DNA of 64,000 nucleotides from an uncultured Bacteroidales bacterium (GTDB lineage: Bacteria > Bacteroidota > Bacteroidia > Bacteroidales > F082), in assembly GCA_947303395.1 (NCBI GenBank), contig CAMYYD010000003.1:124001-188000 (forward strand), given 5' to 3'. The notes under the pieces are model-generated. The model was given only the letters and a program-made list of their open reading frames with translations, was not told the DNA's origin and made no database searches. The translations under genes and the position numbers were made by a program. Position 1 is the stretch's first letter. Each line of letters starts with the position of its first letter. This document shows positions 55,101-64,000 of the stretch, in pieces.

Positions 55101-55602
55101 CTTCGCTTCGTTGAAGACACGTTACGCCAAGTTGATGGGTCAGCTCACGAAGTATTTCAACACCATGAGTCAGGAAGACATCCGCAACTTCGAGAAGAAT
55201 GGCGGAGCCAACATCACCGTTGAAGGTCAGGAAGTTAACCTGATTTTGGAAGACGCACTCATCACAACGGAGGACATTCCGGGCTGGACAGTGACCACGC
55301 AGGACAACATGACCGTCGCACTCGACATCACCATCTCGCAAGAGCTGTTTGAAGAAGGTCTCGCAAGAGAAATTATCAACCGCGTGCAGAACATGAGAAA
55401 AGACAGCGGTCTCGAAGTCACCGACAAGATAGTTTTGACGATTGAAAAGAACAACGACATCATGAAGCCGGTAGAGCGTTTCGGCGAATACATCTGCTCA
55501 GAGACACTCGCGACACTTCAGATGGTCGACAATCTCGAAGGCGTTGAATCTCAAGAACTTGTAGAAAAAGTCTCGGCTAAATTAACGATTAAAAAAGCAT
55601 AA
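52189..55602 (+). CDS. ileS: Isoleucyl-tRNA synthetase
   Basis: 1137 aa class I synthetase. HIGH-type motif GIHHVMART near 55, editing (CP1) domain in the middle, KMSKRLGNAVDPF near 685, then the anticodon-binding domain. The length and the GIHH form match the IleS type common in Bacteroidota. Charges tRNA-Ile. Starts a plus-strand run with the DksA-like gene, lspA, atpD and atpC at short spacings. Confidence 0.97.
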   Translation: MKNAYREYKFLNLTNIADEIRKFWEDNDIFNKSLENTKNGTAYVFYEGPPSANGMPGIHHVMARTIKDTFCRFQTLKGKYVSRKAGWDTHGLPVELGVEKKLGITKEDIGKKISVDDYNRACREEVMKYKDRWDDLTRQMGYWVDLTNPYITFTNEYIETLWFLLKDLYNKGLLYKGYTIQPYSPAAGTGLSSHELNMPGCYRDVKDLTCVAMFRLKAEQRKFQKLPFGVDVNFHDVQIVAWTTTPWTLPSNTALAVGPGIEYNLVKTVNPNSGEQIYIIIGKPLMASFFPAEAEKPAFEDWKIGDKKLPYEVLGTCKGKELAGLDYEPLIPWVKPDGDGFRVIPGDYVTTEDGTGIVHIAPTFGADDNRVAKQTNIPPLHLIDKDGKAQPMVDKTGKFFLLEDLDPEWVKTHVDAEEYAKYAGKFVKNAYDPTKTDKDISLDVEIVVMLKEQGKLFKSEKHTHNYPHCWRTDKPVLYYPLDSWFIKTTALKDRMIELNKTINWKPEATGSGRFGNWLENLVDWNLSRSRYWGTPLPIWRTEDGNEEICIGSVAELREEIEKSVKAGFMKENPYKSEDYTKFDLHRPYIDSVVLVSKSGKKMFREPDLIDVWFDSGAMPYAQIHYMGKPGQLNDKTFPADFIAEGVDQTRGWFFTLHAIATMCFDSVAYKNVISNGLVLDKNGNKMSKRLGNAVDPFGAITKYGADAVRWYMMTNSQPWDNLKFDEDGVDDVRRKFFGTLYNTYAFFALYANIDGFEYKEADIPFEKRPEIDRWILSELNSLIIEVEKDYENYEPTKAGRAIGNFVDAHLSNWYVRLSRRRFWKSNGSDDKTSAYQTLYTCLDTLARLISPIAPFFSEQLYRDLNAVTHRDSAESVHLTKFPKANEKFIDKKLEERMEMAQLVASMVLSLRKKANIRVRQPLSRIMIPVLSDEMKQQLEKVEGLILSEVNVKKVEYLTGELNILVKKVRPNFASLKTRYAKLMGQLTKYFNTMSQEDIRNFEKNGGANITVEGQEVNLILEDALITTEDIPGWTVTTQDNMTVALDITISQELFEEGLAREIINRVQNMRKDSGLEVTDKIVLTIEKNNDIMKPVERFGEYICSETLATLQMVDNLEGVESQELVEKVSAKLTIKKA

Positions 55603-55617
55603 CAAAATATTATCATC

Positions 55618-56012
55618 ATGGAAGAAACAGTCAACACATCAGAAAAAACCAGATATTCTGACGAAGAGCTGGCTGAATTCAAAGCTCTGATTCTGGAAAG
55701 ATTGGCTCAGGCAAGAAAAGACCTCGAGTTATTGCAGGAAAACGTTGCCAGCGGTAATGACTCCGACGACACAGCTCCTACTTTCAAGATTTTGGAAGAA
55801 GGCGCGGCGGTTTTGTCGAAAGAGGAGAACAGCGCCCTCGCAGTGCGTCAGATCAAGTACATCAAGAACCTTGAAAACGCTTTGATTCGCATTGAGAACA
55901 AGACCTACGGAATTTGCCGTGTGACAGGCAAGCTCATCCCTAAAGAACGTCTGCGCGCTGTGCCACACGCAACACTCAGCGTGGAAGCCAAGATGAATCA
56001 AAATAAGAAGAA

Positions 56013-56016
<4 letters not shown>
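55618..56016 (+). CDS. DksA/TraR-family protein with a degraded zinc site
   Basis: 132 aa. The helical hairpin tip has the DxxDxA motif (D48, D51, A53) used by DksA to act in the RNA-polymerase secondary channel. The zinc region YGICRVTGKLIPKERL keeps one of the four cysteines; the others are Thr, Ser and Ala. Such one-cysteine forms are frequent in Bacteroidota. Likely modulates transcription, possibly with ppGpp. Overlaps lspA by 4 bases. Confidence 0.82.
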
Positions 56017-58095
<2,079 letters not shown>

Positions 58096-58098
58096 GCC

Positions 58099-58335
58099 AT
58101 GAGACTCGACATAACATCTCCCGACAAACAGATTTTCAGCGGCGACACCGTGTTGGTGCAACTGCCTGGAAGCGACGGATTATTTGAGATTCTCAACAAC
58201 CACGCCCCGATGATTGCAGCCTTGGGTCCTGGCAAGATCAAAGTGCAGGACGAAGCCGGCAAACTTCAGTTTTTTGAGATAAAAGGCGGCGTTTGCGAAG
58301 TTAGGGATAATATCATAACGGTATTAGCTGAATAA
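58099..58335 (+). CDS. atpC: F-type ATP synthase epsilon subunit, short form
   Basis: 78 aa: only the N-terminal beta-sandwich (LDITSPDKQIFSGD, LLFEILNNHAPMIAAL type), lacking the C-terminal helical hairpin that inhibits ATP hydrolysis in E. coli. Short epsilon chains are usual in Bacteroidota. A terminator follows, so the atp operon here ends after atpDC. Confidence 0.9.
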   Translation: MRLDITSPDKQIFSGDTVLVQLPGSDGLFEILNNHAPMIAALGPGKIKVQDEAGKLQFFEIKGGVCEVRDNIITVLAE

Positions 58336-58347
58336 GGACCGACTTCC

Positions 58348-58416
58348 AAAACTATGCAAAAAGCCGCAGGCTCATTTTCAGCTTGACGCAAGGCCTGCTA
58401 TTTTTTGCATAGTTTT
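58348..58416 (+). terminator. Intrinsic terminator after atpC
   Basis: Outer stem AAAACTATGCAAAAA (58348-58362) with TTTTTGCATAGTTTT (58402-58416), plus an inner GCAGGC/GCCTGC pair, followed by a T run. Confidence 0.85.
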
Positions 58417-58469
58417 TTCAGTCTATTATTTGAATGATTCGGAACTTTCCAATTGAAAATTTTAAAGAC

Positions 58470-59483
58470 ATGAGAAAAACTAGATTTACTTTATTAGCTA
58501 TTATACTTTGTATCAGCGTGTTAGCGTTTGCTCAAGAAGCGAAAAAGAACGATTGGACTCCTAAGGTATCTGGTTTTGCACAGTTTCGTTTCGATGCGAA
58601 CTTCGACGATGATTTCAAACTGATGGACGACTCGTTTCGTTTCCATCGTGTTTGCCTGAGTCTTTCGGGTAATCTGACAGAGAAACTCACTTGGATGATA
58701 AGCGGCGATTTCGTGAGAAAACCCATGCTTGTCAATGCCATCATCAAGTATTCTTTCTGTGATGCCTTTGCGATACAAGCCGGTCAGTTTAAGACTCCTT
58801 TCACCATTGAAAACGACATGAATCCTGCCTTCGGCTGCGAGATTTTCGATTATGGCAACAGTATCAAGCAGTTGGTTGGATATGAATATAGCTATATCTC
58901 CCCTCTTGGCGCACTTGGCTGCGACATCGGTGTGATGGCAAGCGGCAAATTATATAACAATGTTTTTGAATATAGAATCGGTGTTTATAACGGCAACGGC
59001 ATTAACAATATCGACAATAATGGCAACAAAACCTTTGTCGGCCGCCTTGATATTCATCCGATAAAAGAATTGACATTTACAGGCGCCATCCGTGTTGGCG
59101 ACTATTACTGCGACACATTAAATCATGGCAAATTCAACCGTTGGACCGCCGGTGTTCAATACAAAAACAAAAAAATAGTCATTCGTTCTGAATTTATCGG
59201 TGCCGAAACAGGTGACGATCCTTTAAAAAGCAACAGTTTCTATGCTGTGGCGGGCTATTGGTTTGACATCTTTAAAGGCAAACAGAGAATTATGCCTGTT
59301 TTGAGATATGACCGCATCCATACGGATGTTACCTTTAAAGAAAGCGTTGTCAATTACTATATCGCCGGCATATATTATTTGCCTATAAATCAATTGAATT
59401 TCAAGCTTAACTATCAATATGAGCGTTGGGAGAGCGGTAAGGAAGGACATCAGATAGTCGCTATTTTAAACTTTAGGTTTTAG
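58470..59483 (+). CDS. OprO/P-type porin, paralogue 1
   Basis: 337 aa from ATG 58470; the longer frame start at 58434 lies in the terminator-leader region. Signal peptide about 1-22, ending AFAQ. The barrel has SGFAQFRFD, the DSFRFHRVCLSLSG block and FCDAFAIQAGQFKTPFTIE, the pattern of phosphate-selective-porin-like proteins. Ends in an aromatic RF. It is a clear paralogue of the next gene. Confidence 0.85.
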   Translation: MRKTRFTLLAIILCISVLAFAQEAKKNDWTPKVSGFAQFRFDANFDDDFKLMDDSFRFHRVCLSLSGNLTEKLTWMISGDFVRKPMLVNAIIKYSFCDAFAIQAGQFKTPFTIENDMNPAFGCEIFDYGNSIKQLVGYEYSYISPLGALGCDIGVMASGKLYNNVFEYRIGVYNGNGINNIDNNGNKTFVGRLDIHPIKELTFTGAIRVGDYYCDTLNHGKFNRWTAGVQYKNKKIVIRSEFIGAETGDDPLKSNSFYAVAGYWFDIFKGKQRIMPVLRYDRIHTDVTFKESVVNYYIAGIYYLPINQLNFKLNYQYERWESGKEGHQIVAILNFRF

Positions 59484-59533
59484 TTTGTCATCATTGGTAT
59501 TCCACGATTTTCCTGCATATCTTTTCATTAAAA

Positions 59534-59549
59534 AGTAAAATATTTTACT
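59534..59549. promoter_or_regulatory. Palindromic operator-like site 1 upstream of porin 2
   Basis: Perfect 16-base palindrome AGTAAAATATTTTACT. Its centre is 23 bases from that of site 2. Confidence 0.6.
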
Positions 59550-59556
59550 ATTTTTT

Positions 59557-59572
59557 AGTAAAAGCGTTTACT
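59557..59572. promoter_or_regulatory. Palindromic operator-like site 2 upstream of porin 2
   Basis: AGTAAAAGCGTTTACT: the same AGTAAA-N4-TTTACT arms as site 1. It lies between the expected -33 region and the -7 box at 59580, so a bound protein would block the promoter. Confidence 0.6.
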
Positions 59573-59579
59573 TTTTTTG

Positions 59580-59587
59580 TATTTTTG
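59580..59587 (+). promoter_or_regulatory. -7 promoter box of porin 2
   Basis: TATTTTTG, 40 bases before ATG 59628. Confidence 0.6.
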
Positions 59588-59627
59588 TCGCCGAAAACGA
59601 ACATAAATATTAACTAATTTTAAAAAT

Positions 59628-60719
59628 ATGAGAAAATTTAGACTCATTTTGTTAGCTACACTTATGATTGTCAGCAGCTTAACATTTGCACAGGAAAAAG
59701 TTAAAGTCAGTGGATTCGTCCAGGGGCTGTATCAGGTTGACATTAAAGACAAGGACAACATCGACAATTCGTTCCGTATGCGTCGTGTCCGTATGTCGAT
59801 CAGCGGCGACCTCAACAAGGTTATTTCTTACAAGATTCAGGGTGATTTCAGCAGCACTCCTACTTTGGTCGACGCTTTCGTGAAGGCCAAATTCTGCGAC
59901 GCATTTGCAGTACAGTTCGGTCAGTTCAAGCTCCCATTCTCAATCGAGAGCCCAATCAACCCTGTTGACCTCGAAGCAGTCGACTACGGCGATGTCATCA
60001 ACAAACTCGTTGGCTACAGCGATGTTTGCGGCGTCGGAGGTCTCGGCCGTGACCTCGGTCTCATGTTCACCGGTAAATTCATGAAAATCGGCAAAGACGA
60101 ACACTACATGTTCGACTACAGCGTCGGTGTGTTCAACGGAACAGGCCCTTACAAATATGGCAGCAATTCGAAAGACGACAACAGAGAGAAAGAATTTGTC
60201 GGCCGTTTGAACATCAAGCCTATCAAGAGCGTGACAGCGTCATTCTCATACTACACTGGCCATTACGGACCAGAAGCTCTCAAGAGAAACCGCATCGGTT
60301 TTGGTGCTGAATTCAACAACAACAAAGTTGTGGCTCGTACCGAATTCATCTCAGGAAAAACAGGCACATCAACCGAGATTCTTGATGAAAACGGTGATGT
60401 CATCGGCTCAGAAATCGGCTCATACGAAAGCGTCGGTATGTATTCAGTCGCTGGTTACTGGTTCGACTTCACATGCCATGAAAATCCAATGAGACTTCTC
60501 CCATTCGTCCGTTACGACTATTTCGCAAAGGATGCTGAGGCTAAAGTCGGCCAGTATGGCATTTTCACATTCGGTGCTAACTTCCTGCCTTACAAATTCT
60601 TAAGCCTTAAAGTGAACTATCAGCTCCGTCAGGATACTGTTTACAAAGAAGGTTCAACAGAGGATACAGAAGGCAAAACAAGCCATTGCATCAAGTGCAT
60701 GGTCAGCTATAAATTCTAA
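59628..60719 (+). CDS. OprO/P-type porin, paralogue 2
   Basis: 363 aa. Signal peptide about 1-21, ending TFAQ. KVSGFVQGLYQ, NSFRMRRVRMSISG and FCDAFAVQFGQFKLPFSIE parallel the first porin. Ends MVSYKF. Codon use is rich in CTC/AAG-like codons as in highly expressed genes here (ileS, atpD). Controlled by its own promoter with two palindromes. The YeiH-type transporter follows 32 bases later. Confidence 0.87.
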   Translation: MRKFRLILLATLMIVSSLTFAQEKVKVSGFVQGLYQVDIKDKDNIDNSFRMRRVRMSISGDLNKVISYKIQGDFSSTPTLVDAFVKAKFCDAFAVQFGQFKLPFSIESPINPVDLEAVDYGDVINKLVGYSDVCGVGGLGRDLGLMFTGKFMKIGKDEHYMFDYSVGVFNGTGPYKYGSNSKDDNREKEFVGRLNIKPIKSVTASFSYYTGHYGPEALKRNRIGFGAEFNNNKVVARTEFISGKTGTSTEILDENGDVIGSEIGSYESVGMYSVAGYWFDFTCHENPMRLLPFVRYDYFAKDAEAKVGQYGIFTFGANFLPYKFLSLKVNYQLRQDTVYKEGSTEDTEGKTSHCIKCMVSYKF

Positions 60720-60751
60720 TTTTAGGATTCAAATAATTAAGATTTAAAATT

Positions 60752-62107
60752 ATGTCGAAAGATTTATTGAAAAAAGAAGACTGGTTGGCGGTGTGGATCG
60801 GCTTCATCGTCATCGCAATAGGCGCAGTGTCGGTTTTGACCGGGTGGTTTGACTTCTCAGCCATGAAATTCAGCACCTGGGTCATTGGTGAAGAAGGCGT
60901 GAAAAAAGCTGTGCCGTTGGTAGAACAGCTCGGAAACTGGATTTTCTGGCGTAAGCTCATCGTCACGGTGCTCGTGCTCGGAATATTATTTACAATAGGT
61001 ATCAAACTTCAGGGCGAAAAAGTAAGCAAATTCATTCCTGCTTTCATAGTGCTGTTTGTCATCGCCATCATCGTGCGTTTCGTGAGCGCTGAGTTCACCT
61101 TGAACCGTTACCTCGAGTGGGCGTTCTGGGCATTGCTCATCGGATTGTTGATTTCAAATACCGTCGGCACCCCAGAATGGCTGAAACCTGCAATAAGGAC
61201 TGAGTTTTACATCAAAACCGGTTTGGTCATCATGGGATTCTCGGTGTTGTTCAGCAACATCGCAAAGTTCGGTCCATACGGATTAGGCATCGCTTGGGTT
61301 GTGACACCTATCGTCATCATTTTCATGTGGTGGTTTGGCACAAAAGTGTTGAAAATCGGTAACAAGCCATTGGTTATCACTTTGGCATCGGCCACTTCGG
61401 TGTGCGGAACATCAGCAGCTATCGCAACTGGAGCAGCGGCAAAAGCTAAGAAAGAAGACCTCTCGTTGGCAATCTCAATCTCAATCATCTTCACCATTTT
61501 GATGATGGTGTTTGAACCTATGATTATCCGTTGGGCTGGCATGAACCAGATGATGGGCGGCGCACTCATCGGTGGTACTGTCGACTCGACTGGCGCTGTG
61601 GTTTTGGCAGGTAACGCCCTCGGACCGGAGGCTGAACAAGTGGCATCGATGGTTAAGATGATTCAGAACATCCTCATCGGATTCATCGCTTTCTTCGTGG
61701 CAATTTTCTTTGCCTTGAGAGTCGATAAGACAGGCGACAGCAAGGTCGGCGCAGGCGAGATCTGGAATCGTTTCCCAAAGTTCATCATCGGTTTCTTTGT
61801 GGCTTCATTGGTAGCCTCGTTCGTTGTCATGCCGCTCACCAAAGGTATGGATTTTGGCGGCGTTTCGGGTGTGAAGGCTATCAACAACGTGCTTGACCAG
61901 TACAAGAACTGGGCATTCGTTTTGGCGTTCACCAGCATCGGATTGGACACCAATTTCAAGACATTAGCCAAGCAGATGCAGGGCGGCAAAGTTTTGTGGC
62001 TCTACGTTGTAGGTCAGCTGTTCAACATCGCTTTGACGCTGTTTGCAGTGTGGTTCCTGCTCTCAGGCGTGGTGTTCGACGTTCCGAATCTCGATTTGTT
62101 CAAATAA
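60752..62107 (+). CDS. YeiH/UPF0324-family transporter (putative sulfate exporter family)
   Basis: 451 aa, about 11-12 helices. The signature ASATSVCGTSAAIATGAAAK (about 212-231) and GGALIGGTVDSTGAVVLAG identify the family. Substrate uncertain; the family is called putative sulfate exporter. An anion role would fit the porin before it, but this is inference. Its stop overlaps the small membrane gene by one base. Confidence 0.88.
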   Translation: MSKDLLKKEDWLAVWIGFIVIAIGAVSVLTGWFDFSAMKFSTWVIGEEGVKKAVPLVEQLGNWIFWRKLIVTVLVLGILFTIGIKLQGEKVSKFIPAFIVLFVIAIIVRFVSAEFTLNRYLEWAFWALLIGLLISNTVGTPEWLKPAIRTEFYIKTGLVIMGFSVLFSNIAKFGPYGLGIAWVVTPIVIIFMWWFGTKVLKIGNKPLVITLASATSVCGTSAAIATGAAAKAKKEDLSLAISISIIFTILMMVFEPMIIRWAGMNQMMGGALIGGTVDSTGAVVLAGNALGPEAEQVASMVKMIQNILIGFIAFFVAIFFALRVDKTGDSKVGAGEIWNRFPKFIIGFFVASLVASFVVMPLTKGMDFGGVSGVKAINNVLDQYKNWAFVLAFTSIGLDTNFKTLAKQMQGGKVLWLYVVGQLFNIALTLFAVWFLLSGVVFDVPNLDLFK

Positions 62108-62394
62108 TGGACAAAAAACACATAATTTTCAAGGTGATTACCATCGTTGTGGTGGTAATCACTTTGGTTTTGGCGGTTTATATCATGTTGAATCGCCGAG
62201 GCGTAGTCGAAGACTACGACTTCGGTGCAGGCGCTTATTATTACGCCGACATCCCGACTGAGCAATACAACGAAATCGTCAACGAGGACGCATATCACAA
62301 CACCATTCCGCAGTGGATTTACTATGTTTTTTTCTTTGGTTGGGGCTGGCTGATGTGGCGTTTATGGGTATGGATTGACAGTCGAAAAAAATAA
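62107..62394 (+). CDS. Small two-helix membrane protein, partner of the YeiH transporter
   Basis: 95 aa from ATG 62107 (TAATG overlap). Helices at about 8-28 and 70-87 with an acidic, Tyr-rich loop between (YDFGAGAYYYADIPTEQYNE). Unknown family. Coupling to the transporter gene suggests an accessory subunit. A longer frame from 61996 is a shadow inside the transporter. Confidence 0.65.
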   Translation: MDKKHIIFKVITIVVVVITLVLAVYIMLNRRGVVEDYDFGAGAYYYADIPTEQYNEIVNEDAYHNTIPQWIYYVFFFGWGWLMWRLWVWIDSRKK

Positions 62395-62429
62395 TTTTCG
62401 AAAAATCATTTGTATATTGAAAAAAGTTG

Positions 62430-62437
62430 TATTTTTG
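62430..62437 (+). promoter_or_regulatory. tRNA-Cys promoter (-7 box, with TTTG upstream)
   Basis: TATTTTTG 14 bases before the tRNA; TTTG at 62409-62412 is 17 bases upstream. Confidence 0.6.
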
Positions 62438-62451
62438 CAGTCTTAAAACAA

Positions 62452-62522
62452 GGTATCATGGCCGAGTGGCTAGGCGAAGGTCTGCAAAACCTTTTACGGC
62501 GGTTCGATTCCGTCTGGTACCT
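62452..62522 (+). tRNA. tRNA-Cys (GCA)
   Basis: 71 bases. Acceptor GGTATCA with TGGTACC, anticodon loop CTGCAAA between AGGT and ACCT (anticodon GCA), T loop TTCGATT. CCA not encoded. Confidence 0.95.
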
Positions 62523-62523
62523 C

Positions 62524-62563
62524 AAAAAAATAGCGTTCACTATTACGAGAACGCTATTTTTTT
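62524..62563 (+). terminator. Intrinsic terminator after tRNA-Cys
   Basis: Stem ATAGCGTTC / GAACGCTAT with flanking A and T tracts and a 10-base loop. Confidence 0.88.
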
Positions 62564-62564
62564 G

Positions 62565-62572
62565 TATTTTTG
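62565..62572 (+). promoter_or_regulatory. -7 promoter box of the TPR lipoprotein gene
   Basis: TATTTTTG starting two bases after the terminator; the context TTGTATTTTTGCAGTC is the same as in the tRNA-Cys promoter. Confidence 0.6.
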
Positions 62573-62592
62573 CAGTCAGAAAACTGTTTAAA

Positions 62593-63999
62593 ATGCAAAA
62601 GGTAACTCACTTTATATTATATGTTATTTTAGCTGTATTTGCTGTCAGTTGTGTAAAAACGGACAATGACGTGAAATACGAGCCTCAGCCAGGCGACACA
62701 ATCTACACCGCAGATGCTGCGATGTCAATTTATGGCTATAATCCGGAAAGAGCATTAATAATACTTGATTCGGCAGTGATTGTCGGCAATCTGGATGAAG
62801 ACCTCGCAAAGATGCTGCGCGCTAAAGTGCTTAGCCACTCAATTGACGAGCTGAATTTTGAAGAGGCACTCAAGATTTGCGAAGATCTGATGCAGAGCGA
62901 TTTTGTTGACAATCCAAATAACCGCGAGAATGTGCTTGATTTGCTGATTACCATCACACGCAGACGTGGCGACAATGAGCAATGGATTCGCTGGTCGACC
63001 GAAAAAGTTGAGCTTTGCCGCCAGCAGGGCGATGAGACCGAGGCGTTACGCACCGAAGCAGAGATAGGATTCAGCTTAGCCAAACTCGGTGAAGAAGAGA
63101 GAGGTATTGCCAAAATTAACGGTGTTATCGGGACTCTCGACGAGCAACGTCATTTCAATGAGATGGATGCCTGCATCATCGCACTCAAACGAAAGATTAA
63201 TCTGTTAGACATTCTCGGCAGACCAGAAAGCATTATCCCACTTGCCCAACGTATCATCGAAAAAATAGACGATTACCGTCAGCACCGCGACGAATACGCC
63301 GATGGCTCATTCCGTATGCCGCCAAGCGACGAACAATTCTACAGCTATTGCAATTTCTATACCGCCCAGGCTTATGGATTCCTTGCCAAGGCATACGCCG
63401 ACATAGGAGAGGAGGATACTGCACGTCATTACCTTTCGTTGTTCGAGGAAAGCGACTATGGCAAAACATTCTCAGGACGCATGATGGCATCAAACACATG
63501 GGTTGTTTTGGGCGATTATGACAAAATGCTTGCCATCTACGACGTGGCTGACAAACGTTTAGGAAACGACACTATGAATCACGATTATGCGTCTATGCTT
63601 CACAATCGTGCTATTGCCGCTGAAGCAGCTGGCAATTATCAAACCGCTACAGACTTATGGCATCGTTATGTAAGCATAAAAGAAAACCTCGATAGAAAAC
63701 AACATGAAGGACAGGCATATCATTATGCGGCACGTTACAAGTTGCAGGAAGAACGCATGAACACTGAGCGCGAACAGACTAAGTCCAAACATAACAAAAG
63801 TCTAGCTTTGGCTGGTTTCATCTTGGTGTTATTGTCTGTCGGTTTCATCATCCGACTGTTGATACAAAGCCACGCCATCAACCGTAAAAACCGTTTGCTT
63901 ACCGAGCAGATGATGGAGTCGGTAAAATATAAAAAGCAAGAATCCCAAAACTCACAACTTCAAACTCCACTCTCAAAACTCAAAACTCAAGATGTGGAT
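62593..63999 (+). CDS. TPR-rich membrane sensor-like lipoprotein, 3' end cut by the window
   Basis: 469 codons with no stop before the window end. Signal sequence with Cys20 in FAVSC, a plausible lipobox for LspA. Residues about 50-400 form TPR-like helical pairs; a membrane helix (about 402-422) follows, then a charged coiled-coil start. This layout (periplasmic TPRs, one helix, cytoplasmic tail) occurs in Bacteroidota regulators with a C-terminal DNA-binding domain, which would lie past the edge. The last codons (QNSQLQTPLSKLKTQ) come from an ACTC-rich repeat-like stretch. Whether the lipobox or the membrane anchor is real cannot be told without the remainder. Confidence 0.7.
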   Translation, partial: MQKVTHFILYVILAVFAVSCVKTDNDVKYEPQPGDTIYTADAAMSIYGYNPERALIILDSAVIVGNLDEDLAKMLRAKVLSHSIDELNFEEALKICEDLMQSDFVDNPNNRENVLDLLITITRRRGDNEQWIRWSTEKVELCRQQGDETEALRTEAEIGFSLAKLGEEERGIAKINGVIGTLDEQRHFNEMDACIIALKRKINLLDILGRPESIIPLAQRIIEKIDDYRQHRDEYADGSFRMPPSDEQFYSYCNFYTAQAYGFLAKAYADIGEEDTARHYLSLFEESDYGKTFSGRMMASNTWVVLGDYDKMLAIYDVADKRLGNDTMNHDYASMLHNRAIAAEAAGNYQTATDLWHRYVSIKENLDRKQHEGQAYHYAARYKLQEERMNTEREQTKSKHNKSLALAGFILVLLSVGFIIRLLIQSHAINRKNRLLTEQMMESVKYKKQESQNSQLQTPLSKLKTQDVD

Positions 64000-64000
64000 A

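Noticed and set aside
61996..62106. Extension of the small membrane protein into the YeiH gene
   Set aside because: Out-of-frame reading of the transporter; the ATG at 62107 gives the natural start.

Overview
The window is chromosomal DNA of a Bacteroidota bacterium, most likely order Bacteroidales. The phylum-specific promoter element (TAnnTTTG at -7, often with TTTG about 20 bases upstream) stands before many genes on both strands. The gene content agrees: PorT-type barrel, RemB/Wzi-like barrel, OprO/P-type porins, DUF4954, a one-cysteine DksA/TraR protein, a short AtpC, an EF-G2-type EF-G paralogue and a long alpha-2-macroglobulin. No prophage, IS transposase, CRISPR array or rRNA was seen. 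Genus and species cannot be read from the sequence.

Layout. 1-10 kb: housekeeping and envelope genes (nitrilase-type amidase, outer-membrane barrel, exosortase-like protein, ClC channel, exoA / M15 peptidase / mnmA operon closed by a strong terminator, EF-G2-like factor, PfkB kinase) and tRNA-Asn. 10.7-27.2 kb: one long minus-strand exopolysaccharide operon, read from a promoter at about 27.18 kb. Its order is polymerase, Wzi/RemB-like barrel, flippase, sugar aminotransferase, ATP-grasp ligase, opine-dehydrogenase-like protein, B12-dependent glutamate-mutase-like fusion, four glycosyltransferases with a WcaJ-type initiating transferase among them, an unknown acyltransferase-like protein and a second small phosphoglycosyltransferase. 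Most junctions overlap or are only a few bases apart. 27.2-39 kb: acyltransferase, FMN-binding membrane protein, BamA/D15-like barrel, rsmI, an acidic hypothetical protein, thymidine kinase, alpha-2-macroglobulin, tsaB. 39.1-50.5 kb: a plus-strand sugar-nucleotide supply island (rmlC, rmlD, rmlB, DUF4954, nagB, WbpD-like and WbpB-like genes, galE, manC, CapD-like dehydratase). 50.5-58.4 kb: tRNA-Thr, small membrane protein, ROK kinase, ileS, DksA-like gene, lspA, atpD, atpC, terminator. 58.4-64 kb: two paralogous porins, a YeiH-family transporter with a small membrane partner, tRNA-Cys with its own promoter and terminator, and a TPR sensor-like lipoprotein cut by the window edge.

How it fits together. 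The rml/wbp/gal/man island makes activated sugars; the minus-strand operon assembles and exports a polymer. The most novel part is the block aminotransferase / ATP-grasp / opine dehydrogenase / B12 mutase (17.3-22.6 kb), which I read as a candidate pathway that makes an unusual amino-acid-derived group and couples it by an amide bond to a 4-amino sugar. A second theme is short palindromic repeats. Several families lie between genes, and members of at least two families sit in frame inside coding sequences (a glycosyltransferase and an acidic hypothetical protein), adding short repeat-encoded peptides in the manner of Rickettsia palindromic elements.
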